Part shown: one piece after another, positions 56,565-64,000 of the stretch
How the letters are laid out: each line of letters starts with the position of its first letter
Numbering within the stretch: the first letter of the stretch is position 1
NCBI RefSeq assembly: GCF_001050345.1
Contig: NZ_LFMW01000002.1
Span: 62,001-126,000 of the forward strand
Direction: 5' to 3'
Length of the DNA stretch: 64,000 nt
DNA from: Pseudomonas fildesensis
GTDB lineage: Bacteria; Pseudomonadota; Gammaproteobacteria; Pseudomonadales; Pseudomonadaceae
Notes under the pieces: model-generated
Told to the model about the DNA's origin: nothing
Database searches by the model: none
Seen by the model: only the letters and a program-made list of their open reading frames with translations
Made by a program: the position numbers and the translations under genes

Positions 56565-58286
56565 ATGCCGCAGTCCACGCCCGCCCTCGCTATCGCCCGG
56601 ATGATCCTCGATGGCTTCGACGATTACCGCGAGCACTTCCGCCAGATCACCGACGGCGCCCGTGAGCGCTTCGAAACGGCCCAGTGGCAGCAGGGGCAGG
56701 CGGCCTCGGCGGCGCGTATCAACCTATATGAAGAGAAGGTCAGTGAAGTGACGGCGCGCTTGCGGGCCGCCTTCGATGACGCCGCGCTGTTGGAGATCGA
56801 CGCCTGGCCCCTGGTGAAAAGCGCCTATATCGGGCTGATCGACCTGCGCTTTGACGATGAGCTGTCCGAGACCTGGTACAACTCGATTTTCTGCGGCCTG
56901 TTCAGCCATGACCTGATCAGCGACGGCTGCATGTTCATCCACACCACCCGGCCCAGCCTGCGTAGAGCGCGGTCGGCGCAAACCCGTATCTACCGACCCG
57001 CAGGTGACCTGGCGGCAATGCTGGCGCAGGTTTTTGCCGATTACGGCTTCAGCGAGCCGTACGCCGATTTGCCGGCTGACCTGCGCCGCCTCGAAGCGCA
57101 GATGCGCGAGAACCTGCCGGACTGGGTGTGCAAAGACCCTGACCTGAGCGTCGAGCTGTTTTCCTCGGTGCTCTACCGTAACAAGGGCGCCTACCTTGTA
57201 GGACGCATCTTCACCCGCGACGAACAATGGCCGCTGGTGATTCCACTGTTGCACCGCGAAGGGCATGGCATCCAGATCGATGCGCTGATCACCGACGAAG
57301 CCGATGTGTCGATCATCTTCTCGTTCACCCGCTCCTACTTCATGGTCGACGTGCCGGTGCCGGCGGAATTCATCGGCTTTCTCAAGCGCATCCTGCCGGG
57401 CAAGCACATCGCCGAGCTGTACACCTCGATCGGCTTCTACAAGCACGGCAAGTCGGAGTTCTACCGTGCGCTGATCAACCACCTCGCCACCACCGACGAT
57501 CAGTTCATCATGGCCCCCGGCGTGCGCGGCATGGTCATGAGCGTGTTCACGCTGCCGGGCTTCAACACGGTGTTCAAGATCATCAAGGACCGCTTTTCTC
57601 CGTCGAAAAACGTCAACCGCGCCACGGTGATCGAGAAGTACCGCCTGGTGAAAAGTGTCGACCGGGTAGGGCGTATGGCCGATACCCAGGAGTTTGCCGA
57701 CTTCCGCTTCCCCCTGAGCAAATTCGAGCCCGAGTGCCTGGCGGAATTGCTGGAAGTTGCCGCCGGCACCGTCGAGGTGGAAGGCGACACCGTGCTGATC
57801 CGCCACTGCTGGACCGAGCGGCGCATGACGCCACTCAACCTCTACCTCGACAACGCCAACGACGCCCAGGTGCGCGAAGCCCTGGAAGACTACGGCCTGG
57901 CCATCAAGCAACTGGCGGCGTCGAATATCTTCCCCGGCGACATGCTGCTGAAGAACTTCGGCGTCACGCGTCACGGCCGCGTGGTGTTCTACGACTACGA
58001 CGAAATCTGTTTCCTCACCGAAGCCAATTTTCGCCACATCCCCGAGCCCCGCACGCCGGAGGATGAAATGGCCTCCGAGCCCTGGTACTCCATCGGTCCG
58101 CTGGATGTGTTTCCGGAAGAGTTCCCGCCATTCCTGTTTGCCGACGCCGGCCAGCGCAAACTGTTCGATGAGTTGCACGGCGAGCTGTACAACGCCGACT
58201 ACTGGAAAAGCCTGCAGGACGCGATTCGTGCCGGCAAAGTCATCGATGTATTTCCTTACCGCCGCAAGGACCGCGATAACGAATGA
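56565..58286 (+). CDS. aceK: isocitrate dehydrogenase kinase/phosphatase
   Basis: A bifunctional enzyme that phosphorylates and inactivates isocitrate dehydrogenase on acetate, diverting carbon to the glyoxylate bypass, and reverses this in rich medium. The 573-aa protein has the regulatory N-terminal half and the kinase half ([20 protein letters not shown] glycine-rich loop, [20 protein letters not shown] metal site). ATG at 56565 ([15 protein letters not shown]) was chosen. aceA/aceB are not nearby. hrpA follows on the same strand after 70 bp. Confidence 0.96.
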   Translation: MPQSTPALAIARMILDGFDDYREHFRQITDGARERFETAQWQQGQAASAARINLYEEKVSEVTARLRAAFDDAALLEIDAWPLVKSAYIGLIDLRFDDELSETWYNSIFCGLFSHDLISDGCMFIHTTRPSLRRARSAQTRIYRPAGDLAAMLAQVFADYGFSEPYADLPADLRRLEAQMRENLPDWVCKDPDLSVELFSSVLYRNKGAYLVGRIFTRDEQWPLVIPLLHREGHGIQIDALITDEADVSIIFSFTRSYFMVDVPVPAEFIGFLKRILPGKHIAELYTSIGFYKHGKSEFYRALINHLATTDDQFIMAPGVRGMVMSVFTLPGFNTVFKIIKDRFSPSKNVNRATVIEKYRLVKSVDRVGRMADTQEFADFRFPLSKFEPECLAELLEVAAGTVEVEGDTVLIRHCWTERRMTPLNLYLDNANDAQVREALEDYGLAIKQLAASNIFPGDMLLKNFGVTRHGRVVFYDYDEICFLTEANFRHIPEPRTPEDEMASEPWYSIGPLDVFPEEFPPFLFADAGQRKLFDELHGELYNADYWKSLQDAIRAGKVIDVFPYRRKDRDNE

Positions 58287-58356
58287 GGGGCGCGCGGATC
58301 GAAGGTTTTCTGCGACAATCCGCCCCCTGCATAAATAGACGACCTATACGTACCTG

Positions 58357-61300
58357 ATGACCGACCAAGCGCCCACTATCGACCAACTGCTGAAAAACCT
58401 CGATCACGCCATGCTCGCCGACCGCCACCGCTTGCGGCGGCAGCTGCTTGAGCTGCGCAAGACGCCCGATGAGGAAAAGCTGGCGCAGTGGGTGACGCGC
58501 ATGCAAGCGTCCTGCGCCCAGGTCACGGCGCGGCGTGCCAGCCTGCCGGTGATTCGCTACGACGACAGCCTGCCGATAGCAGCCAAGCGCGACGAGATCA
58601 AGGACGCGCTGCTCAAGCACCAGGTGCTGATCATTGCCGGTGAAACCGGTTCGGGCAAAACCACCCAGTTGCCGAAAATCTGCCTGGAGATTGGTCGCGG
58701 CCAATACGGTTTGATCGGCCACACCCAGCCGCGCCGGATCGCCGCGCGCAGCGTCGCCAGCCGCGTCGCCGAAGAACTGGCCACGCCGTTGGGCGCGTTG
58801 GTCGGTTATCAGGTGCGCTTCGAAGACCAGAGTGACTCCAACACCCTGATCAAGCTCATGACCGACGGCATCCTGCTCGCGGAAACCCAGAACGACCGCT
58901 ACCTCGAACGCTACGACACGATCATCGTCGACGAAGCCCACGAACGCAGCCTCAACATCGATTTCCTGCTGGGCTACCTGAAAACCCTGCTGCCGCGTCG
59001 CCCGGACCTGAAAGTCATCATCACCTCGGCGACCATCGATCTGGAGCGTTTCTCCAAGCATTTCGACGATGCACCGATTGTCGAGGTCTCGGGCCGCACC
59101 TTCCCGGTGGACACCTGGTATCGCCCGCTGACCCTGGAGCAGGACGAGGAGGGCAACCGCGTCGAGGACGACTTGACGGTTGATCAGGCGATCCTCGCCA
59201 CCCTCGATGAAATCGCCGCTTATGAACGCAGTGAACGGCGCAGCCCAGGCGATGTGCTGGTGTTCCTGCCGGGCGAGCGCGAGATTCGCGACGCCGCCGA
59301 GATGCTGCGCAAGGCGCAGCTCAAGCACACCGAGATTTTGCCGCTGTATGCGCGCCTGTCACCGGCCGAACAGCAGCGCATTTTCCAGTCCCACCCAGGC
59401 CGGCGTGTGGTACTGGCGACCAACGTCGCCGAAACCTCGCTGACCGTGCCGGGCATCCGTTACGTGATCGACAGCGGCACCGCGCGCATCAGCCGCTACA
59501 GCTACCGCGCCAAGGTGCAACGCCTGCCCATTGAAGCGATTTCCCAGGCCAGCGCCAACCAGCGTAAAGGCCGTTGCGGGCGGGTCGAGCCGGGGATTTG
59601 CATTCGGCTGTTCAGCGAAGAGGACTTTATTGGGCGTCCGGAATTTACCGACCCGGAAATCCTGCGCACCAACCTCGCCGCCGTGATCCTGCAGATGCTG
59701 CACCTGCGCCTGGGCGAAATCACCGATTTCCCGTTTATCGAACCGCCGGATGGCAAGGCCATCAGCGACGGTTTCAACCTGCTGCAAGAACTCTCGGCAG
59801 TAGACCGCAACAGCCAGCTGACTCCGCTGGGCCGCCAGCTCGCACGCCTGCCGGTCGACCCGCGTATGGGCCGCATGCTGCTCGAAGCCGCCAAGCTGGG
59901 CAGTTTGCAGGAAGTGCTGATCGTGGCCAGTGCGATGTCGATCCAGGACCCGCGCGAGCGCCCGCCGGAGCGTCAGCAGGCCGCCGACCAGGCCCACGCG
60001 CAGTGGAAAGACCCGGACTCGGACTTCGCCGGGCTGGTCAATCTGTGGCGTGGTTTTGAAGAGCAGCGCCAGGCGCTGACCGCCAGCCCGTTGCGTAACT
60101 GGTGTCGCAAGAACTTCCTCAACTACCTGCGCCTGCGCGAGTGGCGCGATTCCCATCGCCAGTTGAGCCTGATCTGCCGTGACATGCAGCTGACCATCAA
60201 CAAAGAGCCGGCGGACTTCCCGAAACTGCACAAGGCGGTGCTCTCCGGCCTGCTCAGCCAGATCGGCCAGAAAACCGAAGACGGTGATTACCTCGGTGCC
60301 CGCCAGCGCCGCTTCTGGATTCATCCGTCCTCGGGCATCGGCAAGAAGCGCCCGCAATGGTTGATGGCCGCCGAACTGGTGGAAACCACCAAGCTGTATG
60401 CACGCATGGTGGCGAAGATCGATGCCGACTGGATCGAACCGCTGGCCGGGCACCTCATCAAGAAAAACCACTTCGAACCGCATTGGGAGAAGAAGCGCGG
60501 CCAGGTGGTGGCATTTGAACAGATCACACTGTTCGGGCTGATCATCGTCGGTCGCCGGCCGGTGCATTACGGGCCGATCGACCCGGTCACGTCCCGCGAA
60601 CTGTTTATCCGTGAAGGGTTGGTGCGCGGCGAGATTCAGTCCCGCGCCCGGTGCCTGACGGCCAACCAGCAATTGCTGGAGCAGCTCGACGAACTCGAAG
60701 CCAAGGCCCGACGTCGCGACATCCTGGCGGACGAAGAAACCCTGTACGCCTTCTACGATGCGCGCTTGCCGGCGGAGATCCATCAAACCGCCACGTTCGA
60801 CAGTTGGTACAAGGTCAACAGCCAGAAAGACCCGCAACTGCTGATCATGCGCGAGGAAGACGTGCTGGCCCGCGAAGCCAGCGAAGTCACCGCTGCGCAT
60901 TACCCGGACACCCTGCACCTGGGCGATCTGGAACTGGCGTTGAGTTACCACTTCGAACCCAACCACCCGCGCGACGGCGTAACCCTGCGGGTGCCGGCGC
61001 CGCTGCTGCCGGCATTGCCGCCGGAGCGCCTGGAATGGCTGGTGCCGGGCGTGATCGAAGCCAAGTGCATCGCCCTGGTGCGCAACCTGCCCAAGGCGTT
61101 GCGCAAGAACTTCGTGCCCGTGCCGGATTTCGTCAAGGCGGCGCTGCAACGCATCGAATTCGCCCAGGGCTCGCTGCCCCAGGCGCTGGGGCGCGAATTG
61201 CTGCGCATGACTGGCGCGCGGGTCAGCGATGAAGCCTGGGCCGAAGCGGCGCAGCAGGTGGAAAACCACCTGAAGATGAACCTGGAAGTGGTCGATGGCC

Positions 61301-62268
61301 AGGGCAAGTTTCTCGGCGAAGGTCGCGACCTGGCCGAGCTGACGGCACGCTTTGCCGAAGCCAGCCAGGCGGCCTTGGCGGTGCCGCAAACCGCTAAAAG
61401 CCAGCAGCCGGTGGAAGCCAAGGTGTTTGCGGCGGTGGCTGAAAAGACCCAACAGAAGATCGCCGGACTTTCGATGACGGTGTATCCGGCGCTGGTGGAA
61501 GAAAACGGCACGGTCAAGGAAGGGCGTTTCTCCACTGCCGCCGAGGCTGAGTTCCAGCATCGCCGTGCGTTGCAGCGCCTGCTGATGCAGCAATTGGCGG
61601 AACCTGCGAAATTTTTGCGTGGCAAGTTACCCGGCCTGACCGAGTTGGGGCTGATGTACCGCGAACTGGGGCGCATCGACGCGCTGGTGGAAGACATCTT
61701 GCTGGCCAGCCTCGACAGCTGCGTGCTGGAGGGTGAAGCCAGTTTGCCGCGTGACGGTGCCGGTTTGGCGGCACTGGCTGAACGCAAGCGTGGCAGTTGG
61801 ACCGAGCACGCCGAGCGTCTGGCGCGCCTGACCCTGGAGGTGCTGAAGCTCTGGCATGGCCTGCAGAAGCGCTTCAAAGGCAAGATCGACCTGGCCCAAG
61901 CCGTGGCTTTGAACGACATCAAGCAGCAACTGAGCAACCTGGTGTACCCAGGTTTTGTGCGGGAAACTCCGGCGCAATGGTTCAAGGAGTTGCCGCGTTT
62001 CCTCAAGGCCATCGAACTGCGCCTGGAAAAACTGCCAAGCCAGGTGCAAAAAGATCGGGTATGGAGCAGTGAGCTGGGCGGTTTGTGGGCGCAGTACCAG
62101 AATCGTCTAAATAAACACGCCCAGGAAGGCAAGCACGATCCCCAACTGGCGCTCTACCGCTGGTGGCTGGAGGAATATCGCGTGTCATTGTTTGCCCAGC
62201 AGTTGGGCACCAAAGTGCCGATTTCCGACAAGCGCTTGAGCAAACAGTGGAGTCTGGTCGAGGCCTGA
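58357..62268 (+). CDS. hrpA: ATP-dependent RNA helicase HrpA
   Basis: A DEAH-box RNA helicase of 1303 aa, full length for HrpA. Walker A GETGSGKT (residues 95-102), the DEAH box in IIVDEAHERSLNIDFLLGYL, the SAT motif (ITSATIDLERFS) and motif VI (QRKGRCGRVEPG) are all present. A helicase-associated and OB region follows, then the long HrpA-specific C-terminal part (DUF3418 type). In other bacteria it helps rescue stalled translation complexes and process mRNA. Start ATG at 58357. Confidence 0.95.
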   Translation: MTDQAPTIDQLLKNLDHAMLADRHRLRRQLLELRKTPDEEKLAQWVTRMQASCAQVTARRASLPVIRYDDSLPIAAKRDEIKDALLKHQVLIIAGETGSGKTTQLPKICLEIGRGQYGLIGHTQPRRIAARSVASRVAEELATPLGALVGYQVRFEDQSDSNTLIKLMTDGILLAETQNDRYLERYDTIIVDEAHERSLNIDFLLGYLKTLLPRRPDLKVIITSATIDLERFSKHFDDAPIVEVSGRTFPVDTWYRPLTLEQDEEGNRVEDDLTVDQAILATLDEIAAYERSERRSPGDVLVFLPGEREIRDAAEMLRKAQLKHTEILPLYARLSPAEQQRIFQSHPGRRVVLATNVAETSLTVPGIRYVIDSGTARISRYSYRAKVQRLPIEAISQASANQRKGRCGRVEPGICIRLFSEEDFIGRPEFTDPEILRTNLAAVILQMLHLRLGEITDFPFIEPPDGKAISDGFNLLQELSAVDRNSQLTPLGRQLARLPVDPRMGRMLLEAAKLGSLQEVLIVASAMSIQDPRERPPERQQAADQAHAQWKDPDSDFAGLVNLWRGFEEQRQALTASPLRNWCRKNFLNYLRLREWRDSHRQLSLICRDMQLTINKEPADFPKLHKAVLSGLLSQIGQKTEDGDYLGARQRRFWIHPSSGIGKKRPQWLMAAELVETTKLYARMVAKIDADWIEPLAGHLIKKNHFEPHWEKKRGQVVAFEQITLFGLIIVGRRPVHYGPIDPVTSRELFIREGLVRGEIQSRARCLTANQQLLEQLDELEAKARRRDILADEETLYAFYDARLPAEIHQTATFDSWYKVNSQKDPQLLIMREEDVLAREASEVTAAHYPDTLHLGDLELALSYHFEPNHPRDGVTLRVPAPLLPALPPERLEWLVPGVIEAKCIALVRNLPKALRKNFVPVPDFVKAALQRIEFAQGSLPQALGRELLRMTGARVSDEAWAEAAQQVENHLKMNLEVVDGQGKFLGEGRDLAELTARFAEASQAALAVPQTAKSQQPVEAKVFAAVAEKTQQKIAGLSMTVYPALVEENGTVKEGRFSTAAEAEFQHRRALQRLLMQQLAEPAKFLRGKLPGLTELGLMYRELGRIDALVEDILLASLDSCVLEGEASLPRDGAGLAALAERKRGSWTEHAERLARLTLEVLKLWHGLQKRFKGKIDLAQAVALNDIKQQLSNLVYPGFVRETPAQWFKELPRFLKAIELRLEKLPSQVQKDRVWSSELGGLWAQYQNRLNKHAQEGKHDPQLALYRWWLEEYRVSLFAQQLGTKVPISDKRLSKQWSLVEA

Positions 62269-62285
62269 AAATCGCTGGAGATCCC

Positions 62286-62420
62286 TTGTGGCGAGCGGGC
62301 TTGCCCCGCGTTGGGCTGCGCAGCAGCCCCAATACAGGCTCTGCGGAGTATCAGATAAAACCGGTCGGCTGGTTTTGGGGCTGCTACGCAGCCCAACGCG
62401 GGGCAAGCCCGCTCGCCACA
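62286..62420. repeat. long inverted repeat (GTGGCGAGCGGGCTTGCC type)
   Basis: TTGTGGCGAGCGGGCTTGCC...TTGGGCTGCGCAGCAGCCCC (62286-62330) is inverted at 62377-62420 with only a few changes, around a 46-bp centre. A REPIN of another group, between hrpA and the FabH-like gene. Confidence 0.93.
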
Positions 62421-62659
62421 GAGGCGCGTTAGCCACACGTCAGTAAAGGGTGTTTATCCGGGATATGGCGCCAAATCCCCAGGGTTGTGGCAAACTTCGC
62501 GGCTATAAATGCCGGGATCGTCGTGATGGGCTGGTGTGCAGCCGCGACGCGATGGAATAAAGCGATGCCAGTTTGATGCCCGCCGTGCGGAATCGGACTA
62601 CTTAAAGTTTGGTACGACGGTACCAATATCTTCTGCCTGACAGATTTAGAGGAACGACC
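62421..62659. other. upstream region of the FabH-like gene
   Basis: The stretch contains the palindrome at 62609-62626 and a GAGGA ribosome site at 62649. No clear promoter pair was fixed by eye. Confidence 0.4.
62609..62626. promoter_or_regulatory. perfect palindromic operator candidate upstream of the FabH-like gene
   Basis: TTGGTAC-GACG-GTACCAA has perfect 7-bp half-sites, 33 bp before the GTG start. It resembles TetR- or FadR-type operators; the regulator is unknown. Confidence 0.55.
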
Positions 62660-63781
62660 GTGCATAACGTCGTCATCAGCGGCACTGGCCTGTACACCCC
62701 GGCCAACAGCATTTCCAACGAAGAGCTGGTGCAGTCTTTCAATGCCTATGTACAGCAGTTCAACACTGATAACGCTGCCGCCATCGAGCGCGGTGAAACC
62801 CAGGCGTTGACCGAATCCAGCGCCGCCTTTATCGAGAAAGCTTCGGGCATCAAGAGCCGCTTTGTCATGGACAAGGACGGCATCCTCGACCCGCAGCGCA
62901 TGGCCCCGCGCCTGCCCGAACGCAGCAACGACGAGTGGTCGGTGCTCTGCCAGATGGCCATCGGCGCCGCCGAACAAGCCCTGCAGCGAGCCGGCAGGAC
63001 CGCCGCCGACATCGATGGCGTGATCGTCGCTTGTTCCAACCTGCAACGTGCCTACCCGGCCATCGCCATCGAAGTCCAGGAAGCCCTGGGTATTGCAGGT
63101 TTCGGTTTCGACATGAACGTGGCGTGTTCTTCCGCCACCTTCGGCATCCAGAACGCTGCCAACAGCATCCAGCTGGGCCAGGCTCGGGCGATCCTGATGG
63201 TCAACCCGGAAGTGTGTACCGGCCACCTGAACTTCCGCGACCGTGACAGCCACTTCATCTTTGGCGACGCGGCCACTGCCGTGATTCTTGAACGTGCCGA
63301 CCTGGCTACCTCGGAGCACCAGTTTGACGTGGTCAGCACCAAGCTGCTGACCAAGTTCTCGAATAACATCCGCAACAACTTCGGCTTCCTCAACCGCACG
63401 GCGGAAGAGGGCATCGGCGCGCCTGACAAGCTGTTCGTGCAGGAAGGCCGCAAAGTCTTCCGCGATGTCTGCCCGATGGTTGCCGAGCTGATCGGCGTGC
63501 ACCTGGAAGAAAACCAGTTGAACGTGGGCGACGTGAAGCGCTTCTGGCTGCACCAGGCCAACCTGAGCATGAACCACCTGATCGTGAAGAAACTGCTGGG
63601 CCGCGAAGCCACGGTGGAGGAAGCGCCGGTGATCCTCGATACTTACGCCAACACCAGCTCGGCGGGTTCGGTGATTGCGTTCCACACCTACCAGGACGAC
63701 CTGCCCAAGGGCTCCGTGGCGGTGCTCAGCTCGTTCGGCGCCGGCTATTCGATCGGCAGCGTGATCCTGCGCAAACGCTGA
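62660..63781 (+). CDS. beta-ketoacyl-ACP synthase III family protein (FabH-like)
   Basis: A 373-aa thiolase-fold enzyme with the FabH catalytic triad: Cys156 in NVACSSATFG, His298 in LHQANLSM and Asn331 in NTSSAGS. It is longer than housekeeping FabH (about 320 aa). With the ECF gene beside it, it matches from memory the P. aeruginosa PA3286-PA3285 pair; PA3286 can condense octanoyl-CoA from beta-oxidation with malonyl-ACP. That substrate is inference here. The GTG at 62660 was chosen because GAGGA lies 7 bases before it and VHNVVISGTGLYTP is the family start. Confidence 0.9.
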   Translation: MHNVVISGTGLYTPANSISNEELVQSFNAYVQQFNTDNAAAIERGETQALTESSAAFIEKASGIKSRFVMDKDGILDPQRMAPRLPERSNDEWSVLCQMAIGAAEQALQRAGRTAADIDGVIVACSNLQRAYPAIAIEVQEALGIAGFGFDMNVACSSATFGIQNAANSIQLGQARAILMVNPEVCTGHLNFRDRDSHFIFGDAATAVILERADLATSEHQFDVVSTKLLTKFSNNIRNNFGFLNRTAEEGIGAPDKLFVQEGRKVFRDVCPMVAELIGVHLEENQLNVGDVKRFWLHQANLSMNHLIVKKLLGREATVEEAPVILDTYANTSSAGSVIAFHTYQDDLPKGSVAVLSSFGAGYSIGSVILRKR

Positions 63782-63784
63782 TTA

Positions 63785-63870
63785 GTAGGAGCCGGCTTGC
63801 CGGCGATGGCATCACTGCGGTGTAACTGATACACCGAGGTGCCTGCATCGCCGGCAAGCCGTCTCCCACA
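63785..63870. repeat. REPIN-like inverted repeat (GTAGGAGCCGGCTTGCCGGC type)
   Basis: GTAGGAGCCGGCTTGCCGGCGATG is inverted as CATCGCCGGCAAGCCGTCTCCCAC around a 30-bp centre that can itself pair (CACTGCGGTGTA with TACACCGAGGTG). It lies just upstream of the sigma factor start. Confidence 0.9.
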
Positions 63871-63911
63871 AGGGGCAAGGCGCTCCATCGAACGGTTAAT
63901 CGAGGTCTTGA

Positions 63912-64000
63912 ATGGCAGCAGCGGACGACGCGCACCTGCTTGAACGTCTGCTCAAGGGTGAGCAGCGGGCCTACAAGGAACTGGTCACCACTTACCAGAG
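63912..64000 (+). CDS. N-terminus of an ECF-type RNA polymerase sigma factor (cut by the window edge)
   Basis: ATG at 63912 opens MAAADDAHLLERLLKGEQRA, then YKELVTTYQ, running off the window. This is the typical region-2 start of ECF sigma-70 factors (LLKGEQRAYKELV). It follows the FabH-like gene, as in the P. aeruginosa PA3286-PA3285 pair, which supports the call. About 30 residues are visible. Confidence 0.7.
   Translation, partial: MAAADDAHLLERLLKGEQRAYKELVTTYQ

Noticed and set aside
59359..61593. 744-codon open frame on the minus strand within hrpA
   Set aside because: Antisense to a helicase gene with all motifs intact; the translation is low in complexity and unlike known proteins.

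Overview
The window looks like chromosomal DNA of a Pseudomonas, most likely of the P. fluorescens group. The evidence is the high-GC coding, the gene order xdhA-xdhB-xdhC-guaD / GntR / smc-zipA-ligA / dnaX-ybaB-recR / apt-anr-hemN / ccoSIHG / two ccoNOQP operons / aer, which matches from memory the P. aeruginosa PA1519-PA1561 stretch, and REPIN-type repeats (GTGGGAGGGGGCTTGCTCCC and relatives) typical of P. fluorescens relatives. No prophage, integrase, transposase, CRISPR array, tRNA or rRNA gene was seen. Most of the window is core genome.

Layout. 1-4.6 kb: a membrane CHASE-PAS-GGDEF diguanylate cyclase, dacB (PBP4) and yggL. 4.6-14 kb: a purine catabolism block: a BenE-type transporter, a GntR regulator, and the leftward operon xdhA-xdhB-xdhC-guaD, followed by a second GntR regulator reading away from it. 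14-21 kb: smc, zipA and ligA (chromosome segregation, division, DNA ligation). 21-27 kb: a more variable segment with a zinc-ribbon metallopeptidase, the 4.5S SRP RNA, a short atypical stretch with a lipoprotein-leader remnant and a peptidoglycan-binding/SH3-like protein, a LysR/EamA divergent pair, a VOC protein and a periplasmic binding protein. 27-33 kb: dnaX, ybaB, recR, an oxidoreductase, an acyl-CoA dehydrogenase and apt.

33-51.4 kb is a micro-aerobic respiration island. It holds the oxygen sensor Anr, an anr-adjacent coiled-coil protein of unknown function, anaerobic hemN, the cbb3 oxidase assembly genes (TauE/SafE-type protein, ccoS, ccoI, ccoH, ccoG), two complete cbb3 oxidase operons in tandem (ccoN1O1Q1P1 and ccoN2O2Q2P2), and an Aer-type aerotaxis receptor. 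Four ANR-box-like sites (TTGAT-N4-ATCAA) lie upstream of hemN, ccoG, ccoN1 and ccoN2. The hemN site is perfect and the ccoN2 site has one mismatch, so Anr probably coordinates the block.

51.4-64 kb: a CPBP membrane protease, two EamA permeases, a chemoreceptor, aceK (glyoxylate-bypass switch), hrpA, a FabH-like ketoacyl synthase with an 18-bp palindrome in its promoter region, and the first 30 codons of an ECF-type sigma factor.

The most notable non-coding structure is a family of five long hairpins, each built of two complementary arms of about 29 bp. Two of them lie inside operons. In one copy both arms carry the same matching changes, so long-range pairing is kept although the local palindrome is lost. 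Several promoter palindromes also deserve attention, including RutR-like TGACC...GGTCA sites upstream of xdhA and aceK. No clearly new biological system was found. The best leads are the hairpin family, the unassigned operators, the anr-adjacent coiled-coil protein and the atypical segment next to the SRP RNA.
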